DNA of 64,000 bases from the NCBI RefSeq assembly GCF_014652915.1, contig NZ_BMZS01000003.1:124001-188000 (forward strand). Reading direction: 5' to 3'. Made by a program: the position numbers and the translations under genes. Below the pieces are notes generated by a model that did no database searches, was not told the origin of the DNA, and saw nothing but the letters and a program-made list of their open reading frames with translations. The DNA comes from Thalassobaculum fulvum. GTDB taxonomy: Bacteria > Pseudomonadota > Alphaproteobacteria > Thalassobaculales > Thalassobaculaceae. This document shows, piece after piece, positions 26,094 to 34,285 of this stretch (position 1 is the first letter of the stretch; each line of letters begins with the position of its first letter).

Positions 26094-26184
26094 GCTATCC
26101 ACACTGAGGCACGATGGGCGGCGCCGCGGTCGCAGCCGGTTGGCTGTGGCGTGGCGCCGGTCCTCGCGTCGGACCGGGACGGTG

Positions 26185-26385
26185 ATGATGAATTCTGGAC
26201 ATCGAAGGTTTGTGGTCGTCGTCGGCCTGTTGGCGGTGGCGGCACTCGCCGGTTGCCGCGAGCAGGAGCAGGGTCGGCCCCTGACCTACGAGAAGGGCGT
26301 CTATCAAGGACAGCCGGACGACGCGCTGGCCGACGACACCCTCGAGACGCTGCGCCAGCGCGCTCAGCGACAGAGCTACAACTGA
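26185..26385 (+). CDS. Small lipoprotein of the FDH operon
   Basis: A 66-residue predicted lipoprotein: short basic N-terminus, hydrophobic core and lipobox 'LAVAALAGC', giving an acylated Cys and a mature part of about 45 charged residues ('GVYQGQPDDALADDTLETLR'). Two adjacent ATGs are possible starts. It sits between the beta and gamma genes, three bases before the next possible start, so co-transcription is likely. Not a family I recognise; likely a membrane-associated accessory of the FDH. Confidence 0.7.
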   Translation: MMNSGHRRFVVVVGLLAVAALAGCREQEQGRPLTYEKGVYQGQPDDALADDTLETLRQRAQRQSYN

Positions 26386-26435
26386 CAATGACGGTCGCCG
26401 CGGGCGCGGGCGGCGCCGGGCGCGACGGAGGCGGT

Positions 26436-27518
26436 ATGGCCATGATCGCTCGACGCATTGCGACTCTTCTGGCGGTGCTGACTGTTCTGACCGTGGGCTC
26501 GCTGGCCCTGGCACCGAGCCCGGCGCAGGCGCAGACCGGCGGCCAGGTACCCGGCGACAGCCTCGGCGCCACGTCGGACTCGCAGTTCTGGCGGGAGATC
26601 CGCCAGGGCATGCCCGGCCAGGTTTCGATCCCGAACGCCCGGGCCGGCGTGCTGATCCAGTCGGAAGGCGACAACTGGCGGGCCGTCCGCAACGGGCCGC
26701 TGTCGGTCTACGGCGCCTGGGCGCTGCTCGGCGCGGTCGTCGTGCTGGCGGCGTTCTTCGCGATCCGCGGCCGGATCCGGATCGCGCACGGCCCGGCCGG
26801 CGTGACGATCGAGCGGTTCAAGGCGGTCGAACGGTTCGCGCACTGGCTCATGGCCGGGTCGTTCATCGTTCTCGGCATCACCGGGCTGAACATCCTGTAC
26901 GGGCGCTACGTGCTGATACCGGTCATCGGGCCGGACGCGTTCGCCGCGATCACCCAGTTCGGGAAGTTCGCGCACAACTATCTGTCGTTCGCGTTCATGG
27001 CCGGGCTGGCCCTGGCCTTCGTCCTGTGGGTCGGGCACAACCTGCCGCACCGCACCGACCTGATGTGGATGCTGAAGGGCGGCGGCATTCTCGGATCGGC
27101 GCATCCGCCGGCCCGCAAGTTCAACGCCGGCCAGAAGATCCTGTTCTGGCTTGTGATGCTGGGCGGTCTGTCGGTCAGCCTGTCCGGGATCGCCCTGATG
27201 TTCCCGTTCGAGACCGCCTATTTCGGCAAGACCTTCGCGTTGCTCAACGTGTTCGGCCTGCAGCTGCCGACCGATCTCACGGCCATGCAGGAGATGCAAC
27301 TCAACCAGGTGTGGCACACCGCCGTCGCGGTCTTCCTGATTGCCGTGATCATCGCCCACATCTACATCGGCTCGCTCGGCATGGAGGGCGCGTTCGACGC
27401 CATGGGCTCGGGCCAGGTCGACCTGAACTGGGCGCGCGAGCACCATTCGCTCTGGGTCGAGGAGGTCGAAGCCCGGGAAGCGGGCGGAGGGGCGCGCCGG
27501 CACAGCCCGGCCGAATAG
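26436..27518 (+). CDS. Formate dehydrogenase gamma subunit, cytochrome b
   Basis: A 360-residue membrane protein: N-terminal signal peptide (to 'SPAQAQ'), a periplasmic stretch, a membrane helix (~90-110), then a four-helix cytochrome b561-like core. Likely haem-ligand His lie in 'VERFAHWLMAGS', 'FGKFAHNYLSFAF', 'QVWHTAVAVF' and 'AHIYIGSLGMEG'. It takes electrons from the beta subunit to the quinone pool or to a periplasmic cytochrome. The start with GGAGG five bases upstream was chosen over an ATG 16 codons earlier that directly follows the lipoprotein stop. Confidence 0.93.
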   Translation: MAMIARRIATLLAVLTVLTVGSLALAPSPAQAQTGGQVPGDSLGATSDSQFWREIRQGMPGQVSIPNARAGVLIQSEGDNWRAVRNGPLSVYGAWALLGAVVVLAAFFAIRGRIRIAHGPAGVTIERFKAVERFAHWLMAGSFIVLGITGLNILYGRYVLIPVIGPDAFAAITQFGKFAHNYLSFAFMAGLALAFVLWVGHNLPHRTDLMWMLKGGGILGSAHPPARKFNAGQKILFWLVMLGGLSVSLSGIALMFPFETAYFGKTFALLNVFGLQLPTDLTAMQEMQLNQVWHTAVAVFLIAVIIAHIYIGSLGMEGAFDAMGSGQVDLNWAREHHSLWVEEVEAREAGGGARRHSPAE

Positions 27519-27543
27519 GGACACCGGGCCGGGTAGCCGACGC

Positions 27544-28863
27544 ATGCGTCTCGAGGCCTTCGGAGTCCTGGTGGCGGTGATGCTCGCGGCATTGCCGGGG
27601 GTGGCCCGGGCGGCCGGGCTGCCCGAGCAGCTGACCGGCCACGGCGGTCCCGTGAAGGGCATCACCGTGGCGCCGGACGGCGATCGGGTCGCGACCGCCA
27701 GCTTCGACTACAGCGTCATCCTGAGGGCGTGGCCGAGCGGGTCGGAGCAGGCGATCCTGTACGGCCACGACGCCGCCGCCAACGCGGTCGCGTTCACCCC
27801 GGACGGCCGGCGCATGGTGACCGTCGGCGACGACGGGCTGGTGCTGGTCTGGGACACCGAGGGGCCGGCCGAGCGGCGCGAGCCGGTGGCAAGGCTCACC
27901 GGCCACCAGGGCAAGATCCTGCAGGTGGCGGTCTCCGGGGACGGCCGGCTGGCGGCGACCGCGAGCTGGGACGGCCGGGTCGGCCTGTGGGCGCTCGACC
28001 CGCCGGGCCCGATCGGCATGCTCGAGGGGCACAAGGGGCCGGTGAACGCGGTCGTGCTGTCCGGCGACGGCGGGCGGCTGTACTCGGCCGGCTACGACGG
28101 CACCGTCCGGCTGTGGGACGTCGCGGCGCGGCGCGAGATCCGGACGCTGGTACGGCACGGCTTCGGGATCAACGTCATCGCTGTCGACGAGCAGGCGGGC
28201 CGCCTGGCCTACGGGGCGATCGACGGCGGCATGCGGCTGGTCGACCTGTCGAGTGGCGAGGTCCGGACCGCGTTCGAGCACGACCGGACCCCGATCCTCG
28301 CGCTGGCCGTGAGCCACGACCGCCGGCGGCTGGCGTTCGGCGACGGGCACGGCGTTGTGACGGTGGTTGACGCCGGGCTCGGCCAGGTCAGTCAGGACTT
28401 TCCGGCGGCCCGCGGACCGATCTGGGCGCTGGCTTTCGGCCCGCGCGACCAGAGCCTGCTGGTCGGCGGGCTGGGGGCGAACGTCGCGGTCTGGCCGCTC
28501 GACCCGCTGCGCCGGCCGGCCGGGACCGCCGGCCGGGAACGGGCCGCGCCGGTCGCCTCGAACGGCGAGCGGCAGTTCGAGCGGAAATGCCGGATCTGCC
28601 ATACCCTGACGCCGGACACCGCACGCCGGGCGGGGCCGACGCTGTACCGCCTGTTCGGGCGCCCGATGGGCTCGGTGGAGGGCTATCCGTACTCCGAGGC
28701 GTTATCGGCTGGCGGCCTGGTCTGGACCGCGGAGACCGTCGACCAGCTGTTCGCCCAGGGCCCGGAGCACTTCCTGCCGGGCACCAAGATGCCGTTGCAG
28801 AAGATGACGAACGCCCGTGACCGTGCCGACCTGATCGAGTATCTCAAGCAGGCGACCCGCTAG
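27544..28863 (+). CDS. WD40 beta-propeller fused to class I cytochrome c
   Basis: A 439-residue periplasmic fusion. After a signal peptide (~1-23), six to seven WD40 repeats run from ~28 to ~330 ('SFDYSVILRAW', 'VGDDGLVLVWD', 'SWDGRVGLWAL', 'GYDGTVRLWDV'). A linker leads to a cytochrome c domain with haem motif CRICH at 349-353 and the axial Met in 'LPGTKMPLQKM' (~416). Encoded 25 bases after the gamma subunit, it could accept electrons from the FDH, with the propeller as docking platform. The pairing of domains is direct; the role is inference. Confidence 0.88.
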   Translation: MRLEAFGVLVAVMLAALPGVARAAGLPEQLTGHGGPVKGITVAPDGDRVATASFDYSVILRAWPSGSEQAILYGHDAAANAVAFTPDGRRMVTVGDDGLVLVWDTEGPAERREPVARLTGHQGKILQVAVSGDGRLAATASWDGRVGLWALDPPGPIGMLEGHKGPVNAVVLSGDGGRLYSAGYDGTVRLWDVAARREIRTLVRHGFGINVIAVDEQAGRLAYGAIDGGMRLVDLSSGEVRTAFEHDRTPILALAVSHDRRRLAFGDGHGVVTVVDAGLGQVSQDFPAARGPIWALAFGPRDQSLLVGGLGANVAVWPLDPLRRPAGTAGRERAAPVASNGERQFERKCRICHTLTPDTARRAGPTLYRLFGRPMGSVEGYPYSEALSAGGLVWTAETVDQLFAQGPEHFLPGTKMPLQKMTNARDRADLIEYLKQATR

Positions 28864-28889
28864 CTGCCGGGCCGTCGAGGGAGGAAACG

Positions 28890-29024
28890 ATGAAAGCTTT
28901 CGTCTCCGCGTGCGTCGCGATGGTCGTCATCGCCGTCGCTGCCTGGGCGGTGCTCCACTACGCGGTCGACGGCTCGTCGCAGACCGCCAACACCGCCGAC
29001 CGCGGCTCGGTCCGCCTCAACTGA
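28890..29024 (+). CDS. 44-residue membrane peptide of the FDH operon
   Basis: A very small gene encoding one membrane helix (~5-25, 'VSACVAMVVIAVAAWAVL') and a short polar tail ending 'DRGSVRLN'. A strong GAGGGAGGAA ribosome site precedes the ATG, and the gene sits in the 199-base gap between the WD40-cytochrome gene and the regulator, in the same direction. Similar one-helix peptides ending in a '..VRL' tail are common in alphaproteobacteria as far as I recall; none has an assigned role. Too short for standard gene-finding cut-offs. Confidence 0.65.
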   Translation: MKAFVSACVAMVVIAVAAWAVLHYAVDGSSQTANTADRGSVRLN

Positions 29025-29061
29025 GCGCGCCGGTCTCGCGGCGGGGCAGGGGACCGTTACC

Positions 29062-29961
29062 GTGGAGCAGGGCCGCCGACCGCCGGAGTTGATGACCACC
29101 CGCGACGTGGCGGCGTATCTGCGGATCAAGGAACGCAAGGTCTACGACCTGGTGGCGAGCGGCGACATCCCGGTCAGCCGGGCCACCGGCAAGCTGCTGT
29201 TCCCGCGCGACCTGATCGAGGCCTGGGTCCGCCGCCGGGTCGACTATCGCGGCGACGCCACGCCGCTGCTGCCGCGGCCGACGGTGTTCGCGGGAAGCCA
29301 CGATCCGCTGCTGGACTGGGCGCTCCGCGAGTCCGGGTCGGAGATCGCCACCTTCTTCGACGGCAGCCTCGACGGCCTGCGGCGCCTGGCTGCCGGCCGC
29401 GTCATCGGCGCCGGCGTCCACCTGTTCGAACCCGAGGGCGGCGACTGGAACCTCGGCCATGTGGAGCGGATGCTGCCGGGCCAGCCGGTGGTCCTGATGG
29501 AGTGGGCGCGCCGCCGTCAGGGGCTGGTGGTGCCGGCCGGCAATCCGCGCGGAATTGCGGGTGTCGGCGGGCTGGCGGGCTGCCGGGTAGCCGCCCGTCA
29601 GCCGGGGGCCGGCAGCCGGGTCCTGCTCGACCATCTGCTGGCCGGGGCGGGGCTCGCCCCCGGGGCGGTCACCCTGCTGGACCCGCCGGCCCGCAGCGAG
29701 TCCGACGTGGCCCTTGCGGTCGGCGAGGGGCGGGCGGACGCGGGCCTGGCGATCGAGAGCGTGGCCCGCCAGCACCGCCTCGACTTCGTGCCGGTCGCCG
29801 AGGAGCGGTACGATCTGGCCCTGTGGCGCCGGGAGATCTTCGAGCCGCCGATCCAGCGGCTGCTGGCACTCGCCCGGTCCGCCGCGTTCGCGGCGCGTGC
29901 CGGCGACCTCGGCGGGTACGACGTCTCCGGATTCGGGACGATCCATCGCAACGGCCCCTGA
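29062..29961 (+). CDS. HTH regulator with PBP-like (molybdate/pterin-type) sensing domain
   Basis: A 299-residue one-component regulator. Residues ~10-55 form an excisionase/MerR-like helix-turn-helix ('MTTRDVAAYLRIKERKVYDL'), and the remainder (~75-285) is a PBP-like domain ('VLMEWARRRQGLVVPAGNP', 'ARQPGAGSRVLLDHLLAG'). This layout resembles regulators next to molybdoenzyme and FDH genes that are thought to sense molybdate, tungstate or a cofactor. The start is a GTG; an ATG ten codons later is possible. It probably controls the FDH region, though no operator was identified. Confidence 0.85.
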   Translation: MEQGRRPPELMTTRDVAAYLRIKERKVYDLVASGDIPVSRATGKLLFPRDLIEAWVRRRVDYRGDATPLLPRPTVFAGSHDPLLDWALRESGSEIATFFDGSLDGLRRLAAGRVIGAGVHLFEPEGGDWNLGHVERMLPGQPVVLMEWARRRQGLVVPAGNPRGIAGVGGLAGCRVAARQPGAGSRVLLDHLLAGAGLAPGAVTLLDPPARSESDVALAVGEGRADAGLAIESVARQHRLDFVPVAEERYDLALWRREIFEPPIQRLLALARSAAFAARAGDLGGYDVSGFGTIHRNGP

Positions 29962-30090
29962 CCGGCAGCCCGGCACGCGGCCGCATTAACGTTTGTTCAT
30001 CTCGGCGCAAGGCGCCGGACGGGTTGGCACGCCATCTTCGGTCGCGTGCGGCGGGGTGTTCCGCCGCCAACCGATCGAAGGAGGTAGTCG

Positions 30091-31569
30091 ATGACTGTCG
30101 TGACCGAACGCCGCCGCCTGCCGGCGTCCGGCGCCCGCGGGACGGGATCCGGAATCCTGCGTCGCGGCGCCGTCGCCCTGGCCGGCGCCGGCATCATCGT
30201 GTGGTCGGGCGTCGCGTCCGCGGCGACCGGTGGATACGCCGACCTGGTGGACAAGGTGGCGCCGTCGGTGGTGGCCGTCTTCACCACCCAGGCCCGGCCT
30301 GCGACCGAGGCCGGCCCGTCGCCGTTCGGGCCGGGCAGACCGTTCGAGGACTTCGCCCGTCGCTTCGGCATCCCGGTTCCGCAGCTCGGGCCGCAGAACC
30401 AGGGACCGGCACACGCCCTCGGGTCCGGGTTCGTGATCGATCCGAGCGGCTACGTGGTCACCAACAACCACGTCGTCGACGGCGCCACCGAGGTGAAGAT
30501 CAAGCTGGCCGACGCCGAGGAGTACCCGGCGACCGTAATCGGCACCGATCCGGAGACCGATCTGGCGCTCCTGAAGGTGTCGGCGCCCAAGCCGCTGCCG
30601 GCCGCGACGTTCGGCAGCTCGGCGTCGCTGCGGGTGGGCGACGAGGTGATCGCCGTGGGCAATCCGTTCGGTCTGGGCGGCACCGTGACGGCCGGTATCG
30701 TGTCGGCCCGCGGCCGCGCCATCGACAACGGCCCGTATGTCGACTTCATCCAGACCGACGCCGCGATCAACCGCGGCAACTCGGGCGGGCCGCTGTTCGA
30801 CACCGACGGCCAGGTCGTCGGCGTCAACTCCGCGATCCTGTCGCCGAACGGGGGCTCCGTCGGAGTCGGGTTCGCGATCCCGTCCGACACGGTGAAGGCG
30901 GTGATCGCGCAGCTGAAGGACAGCGGCCAGGTCGAGCGCGGCTGGCTCGGCGTCTCGGTGCAGCCGGTGACGCCGGAGATCGCCGCCGCCATCGGCCTGG
31001 AGGACCGGAACGGCGCCCTGGTGGCGCAGGTGGTTCCCGGCGGGCCGTCCGACGGGCATCTGCGGCCCGGCGACGTGATCCGGTCGGTCGGTGGCAAGAC
31101 GGTCGAATCGGTCCGCGAGCTGCCGAAGCTGATCGCGGCGTCGCAGATCGGCCAGACCGCCGAAATCGGCCTGATCCGCGACGGCCGACCGCTGGACGTC
31201 GCGGTCGAGATCGGGCGGCGCGAGCCGAAGACCGCCGGCCTGACGCCGGGCGGCGGCAAGTCCGAGCGCACGGCGGCGCTGGGCCGGCTGGGCGTCACGG
31301 TGGCCCCGGTGACCGACGAGGTCCGCTCGTCGCTCGGCCTTGACGAATCGGCGCAGGGCGCGGTCGTCACCAGCCTGAAGCCCGACGGTGCGGCGGCCAA
31401 GGCCGGCCTGGTGACGGGCGACGTGATCGAGCGGATCAACGGCCGGGTGGTGCGGGCGCCGCGCGATCTGGAGGCGGCGGTGCACGACGCCGGCAACCCG
31501 AGCGTCCTGGTCCTGATCAACCGGCGCGGCAGTACGCTGTTCGTCGGGATCAGGCTGGCGGACGCGTGA
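30091..31569 (+). CDS. degP: Do/DegP-family periplasmic serine protease
   Basis: A 492-residue HtrA protease with a signal peptide/anchor (~22-45), a trypsin-like domain with the triad His127 ('NNHVVDG'), Asp157 ('ETDLALL') and Ser231 ('RGNSGGPL'), and two PDZ domains (~295-375 and ~405-485). It degrades or refolds damaged periplasmic proteins. A near-perfect AAGGAGGT ribosome site lies upstream, and a strong hairpin follows. It precedes a two-component system, a classic pairing (as with CpxRA/MucD-type loci), so envelope-stress control is plausible. Confidence 0.94.
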   Translation: MTVVTERRRLPASGARGTGSGILRRGAVALAGAGIIVWSGVASAATGGYADLVDKVAPSVVAVFTTQARPATEAGPSPFGPGRPFEDFARRFGIPVPQLGPQNQGPAHALGSGFVIDPSGYVVTNNHVVDGATEVKIKLADAEEYPATVIGTDPETDLALLKVSAPKPLPAATFGSSASLRVGDEVIAVGNPFGLGGTVTAGIVSARGRAIDNGPYVDFIQTDAAINRGNSGGPLFDTDGQVVGVNSAILSPNGGSVGVGFAIPSDTVKAVIAQLKDSGQVERGWLGVSVQPVTPEIAAAIGLEDRNGALVAQVVPGGPSDGHLRPGDVIRSVGGKTVESVRELPKLIAASQIGQTAEIGLIRDGRPLDVAVEIGRREPKTAGLTPGGGKSERTAALGRLGVTVAPVTDEVRSSLGLDESAQGAVVTSLKPDGAAAKAGLVTGDVIERINGRVVRAPRDLEAAVHDAGNPSVLVLINRRGSTLFVGIRLADA

Positions 31570-31607
31570 CCGGACGACGGACGGCCCCCCTCCGTTGATC
31601 CGGCGCC

Positions 31608-31638
31608 GAGCCCGGCCGCAGCCCCCGCGGCCGGGCTC
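31608..31638 (+). terminator. Hairpin terminator after degP
   Basis: A perfect 12-bp stem (GAGCCCGGCCGC / GCGGCCGGGCTC) with a 7-base loop lies 38 bases past the degP stop and 62 bases before the response-regulator gene. There is no U-run, so termination may be partial. Confidence 0.6.
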
Positions 31639-31700
31639 TCGTGCGCGCGACCGGTCCGACGATGTAGACTGCGGCATCAACCGAACCAGCGAGGCCTGAG

Positions 31701-32390
31701 GTGACCCGCAAGATCCTGATCGTCGAGGACGACGACGAGACCGCCGGCTATGTCGAGCGCGGCTTCGTCGAGCAGGGCTACGGCGTCGACCGGTGCGCCG
31801 ACGGTCGCGAGGGCCTGTTCCTGGCGACCGACCGCGCCTACGACGCGATCGTGCTCGACCGCATGCTGCCCGGCCTGGACGGGCTTTCGGTCCTCAAGGC
31901 CCTGCGGGCGGCCGGGGTGCGCACGCCGGTGGTGATCCTGTCCGCCATGGGCGCGCTCGACGAGCGGGTCCGCGGGCTGCGCGAGGGCAGCGACGACTAC
32001 ATCGTCAAGCCGTTCGCCTTCGCCGAGTTGCATGCCCGGGTCGACGCGCAGATCCGGCGGGGAAGCGCGAGCGACGAGGCCCCGACCTCGCGCCTGGCGG
32101 TCGGCGATCTCGAGCTCGACCTGCTGTCGCGCAAGGTGACGCGGTCCGGTCGGCCGATCCCGCTGCAGCCTCGGGAATTCCTGATGCTGGAGTTCCTGAT
32201 GCGGAACGCCGGCCGGGTGGTGACCCGGACGATGCTGCTCGAGGGGGTGTGGAACTACCACTTCGACCCGCAGACCAACGTCATCGACGTGCACATCAGC
32301 CGGCTGCGCCAGAAGGTCGACAAGGACTTCGACACCCCGATGATCCACACGGTGCGCGGCAGCGGCTACATGCTGTCGCCGGAGGCCTGA
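31701..32390 (+). CDS. OmpR/PhoB-family response regulator
   Basis: A 229-residue response regulator: receiver domain (1-120) with acidic pocket 'VEDDDE', phospho-acceptor Asp53 ('AIVLDRMLPGLDG'), Thr/Ser switch ('VVILSAMG') and Lys ('IVKPFAF'); then a winged-helix DNA-binding domain ending in 'TNVIDVHISRLRQKVDKD'. The start is GTG. Its histidine kinase follows two bases after the stop. The upstream degP is a candidate target, by position. Confidence 0.93.
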   Translation: MTRKILIVEDDDETAGYVERGFVEQGYGVDRCADGREGLFLATDRAYDAIVLDRMLPGLDGLSVLKALRAAGVRTPVVILSAMGALDERVRGLREGSDDYIVKPFAFAELHARVDAQIRRGSASDEAPTSRLAVGDLELDLLSRKVTRSGRPIPLQPREFLMLEFLMRNAGRVVTRTMLLEGVWNYHFDPQTNVIDVHISRLRQKVDKDFDTPMIHTVRGSGYMLSPEA

Positions 32391-32392
32391 GG

Positions 32393-33856
32393 GTGGCGCC
32401 AGCCCACGTCGTGCGGGTGCGCTGGTGGCGGTCGGTGACGGTCCGCCTGGTGCTGGCGTCGACCGTCGCGTCGACCCTGATGATCGGCGCGGTCTTCGGC
32501 TTCCTGTACTGGCGGGCGATCGGGGTGGTCGAGCAGCAGGCGTCCGACACGGTCGCCTCCGAGCTGCGCGGGCTTGTCGAGCACTACGGCAGCGTCGGCC
32601 TGCTGGAGCTGATGCGCACGGTGCAGCAACGGTCGGCGGTGCCGACCGAGGCCGAGCCGGTCTATCTGGTGGTCGACGGCCTGGGCAATCGGCTGGCCGG
32701 CAATCTTCTGGCCTGGCCGCCGACGGTGCCGCCGGACGGCCAGTGGCGGAAGGTCGAGCTGTACCGGCGCGGCGAGGCGAACCCGATCCTGATCGGAGCC
32801 CGCGGCTACGAGCTCGCCGGCGGGGTGCGGCTGCTGGTCGGCCGCGCGCTCGACGGCCGGGTGAAGATCCAGGATGCGATCGGCGAGTCGCTGCTGTGGG
32901 CTCTGGCCGCGCTTTGGACCATGGCGGTCGGCGGCGGCATCCTGCTGTCGCGTACCATTCTCCGGCGGGTCGGGGAGGTTGCGGCGATCAACCGCGAGGT
33001 CATGGTCGGCGAGCTGGGGCGGCGGGTTCCGGTGCGCGGCTCGGGCGACGAGTTCGACCGGCTCGCCGACTCCATGAACGACATGCTGGCCCGGATCGAG
33101 GAACTGATGGTCGGCATGCGGACGGTCACCGACAGCGTCGGCCACGACATCCGCAGCCCGCTGACCCGCCTGCGCAACCGGCTGGAGCGGGCTCGCGCAC
33201 CGGGAGCCTCGGCGGGCGAGCGCGACGCGGCGCTGGACGACGCGGTGGCGGACGTCGACCTGACCCTCGACCTGCTCGGCCGCCTGCTGGACATCGCGCG
33301 CGCGGAGTCGGGGCTGCAGCGCGGCGAGATGTCGGAGGTCGACCTGGCGGCAGTGGCGCGCGACGTGGTCGACCTCTACGAACCGATCGCCGAGGACCGG
33401 GGGCTGACGATCGAGGCCTCGGCGGAGCGGATCGTCCCGGTGTCGGGGCACGCCGAGCTGCTGGCCCAGGCGGTCTCGAACCTGGTGGACAATGCGACCA
33501 AGTACGCCCGCTCGCGGATCCGCGTCGAGGCCACGCTCGGGTCCGGCGGCGCCCGGGTCACGGTGACCGACGACGGCCCCGGCATCCCGCCGGAGGATCG
33601 CGAGCGCGCCACCCAGCGGTTCGTCCGTCTCGATCCCAGCCGGTCCGGCAAGGGGGCCGGCCTCGGCCTGAGCCTGGTGGCGGCGGTCGCCCGGCTGCAC
33701 GGCGGCGAACTCGTGCTGTCGGATGCCGGCCCGGGCCTGAAGGTCGAGCTGGCGCTGCCTTCGCTGGTCGCGCTCGACGATGAGACAATTGGTCCCGGCC
33801 GGCCGGCCTCGCTCGACGCGCCGGTCTCGGGATATCAAGACGTCGTGGCCGGCTGA
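32393..33856 (+). CDS. Sensor histidine kinase
   Basis: A 487-residue membrane kinase: first membrane helix (~18-40), a periplasmic sensor of ~125 residues, second helix (~165-190), HAMP (~190-240), phospho-acceptor His251 in 'SVGHDIRSPLTRLRNRLE', and an ATPase domain with 'NLVDNATKYA' (N box), 'VTDDGPGIPPEDRE' (G1) and 'GAGLGLSLVAAVARLHGG' (G2). It starts at GTG with GGAGG eight bases upstream. The tail has ~20 extra residues beyond the usual end. Partner of the preceding response regulator. Confidence 0.93.
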   Translation: MAPAHVVRVRWWRSVTVRLVLASTVASTLMIGAVFGFLYWRAIGVVEQQASDTVASELRGLVEHYGSVGLLELMRTVQQRSAVPTEAEPVYLVVDGLGNRLAGNLLAWPPTVPPDGQWRKVELYRRGEANPILIGARGYELAGGVRLLVGRALDGRVKIQDAIGESLLWALAALWTMAVGGGILLSRTILRRVGEVAAINREVMVGELGRRVPVRGSGDEFDRLADSMNDMLARIEELMVGMRTVTDSVGHDIRSPLTRLRNRLERARAPGASAGERDAALDDAVADVDLTLDLLGRLLDIARAESGLQRGEMSEVDLAAVARDVVDLYEPIAEDRGLTIEASAERIVPVSGHAELLAQAVSNLVDNATKYARSRIRVEATLGSGGARVTVTDDGPGIPPEDRERATQRFVRLDPSRSGKGAGLGLSLVAAVARLHGGELVLSDAGPGLKVELALPSLVALDDETIGPGRPASLDAPVSGYQDVVAG

Positions 33857-33891
33857 CCCGGCCGCACGATGCATTCGATCGGGTACCGGCG

Positions 33892-34050
33892 ATGTCTGTC
33901 CTGCACGTTCTCGAAGTGGAAGCCCTGGTCGGCCTCAGCGTCTTCGGGGTGGCCTATGGCGCGATCACCCTGGTGCTGTGGAAGCTCGGCAGGGATTCCG
34001 AGCGGCGCCGGCGCGAACGCCTGCTGCGCGAGCCCGCCGGCAGGGACTGA
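33892..34050 (+). CDS. 52-residue one-helix membrane protein
   Basis: A short reading frame between the kinase gene and the ABC transporter: hydrophobic segment ~12-31 ('VGLSVFGVAYGAITLVLW') followed by a strongly basic tail ('RDSERRRRERLLREP'). The helix-plus-basic-tail layout is typical of small inner-membrane proteins, and the frame is the only credible one here. The ribosome site is poor, so confidence is limited. No function recognised. Confidence 0.45.
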   Translation: MSVLHVLEVEALVGLSVFGVAYGAITLVLWKLGRDSERRRRERLLREPAGRD

Positions 34051-34178
34051 GGTCCTCCCGACTGCCCTCCGACCCTCCCGTCGCATGACGTACCCGGCCG
34101 TCGGGCTTGGCGCGTACAGGCGCGGTGTGCAGACTGTGCCGGTCCGGGGCCGGGGGTGTGGGGCTTGGCAGGCAGGAA

Positions 34179-34194
34179 ATTTTAAACTTAAAAT
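34179..34194. promoter_or_regulatory. AT-rich palindrome, candidate MarR operator of the ABC transporter
   Basis: ATTTTAAACTTAAAAT, an almost perfect 16-base palindrome standing out in very GC-rich DNA, 91 bases before the substrate-binding protein gene. It differs from the palindrome in the aromatic-pathway promoter at about 48.5 kb by two bases. Shared control by the MarR protein encoded there is inferred. Confidence 0.65.
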
Positions 34195-34285
34195 ATCCGC
34201 CTGAAGGATAGGGAGTTGCCGGGAGACGGTCGCCAGAAGCCGTTGCCCGGGTGTCGGACGAGGCTGTGGTACTAGGGAGACGGAC

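Noticed and set aside
22680-26102. A 1140-codon open frame on the minus strand opposite the FDH alpha and beta genes
   Set aside because: It is antisense to unmistakable FDH subunits, its translation is low-complexity Arg/Ala/Gly/His-rich without any family motif, and such long antisense frames are expected at this GC content.
30030-30060. Sigma-54 promoter upstream of degP (TTGGCACG block)
   Set aside because: The -24-like element is present, but the required GC of the -12 element is not at the right distance.
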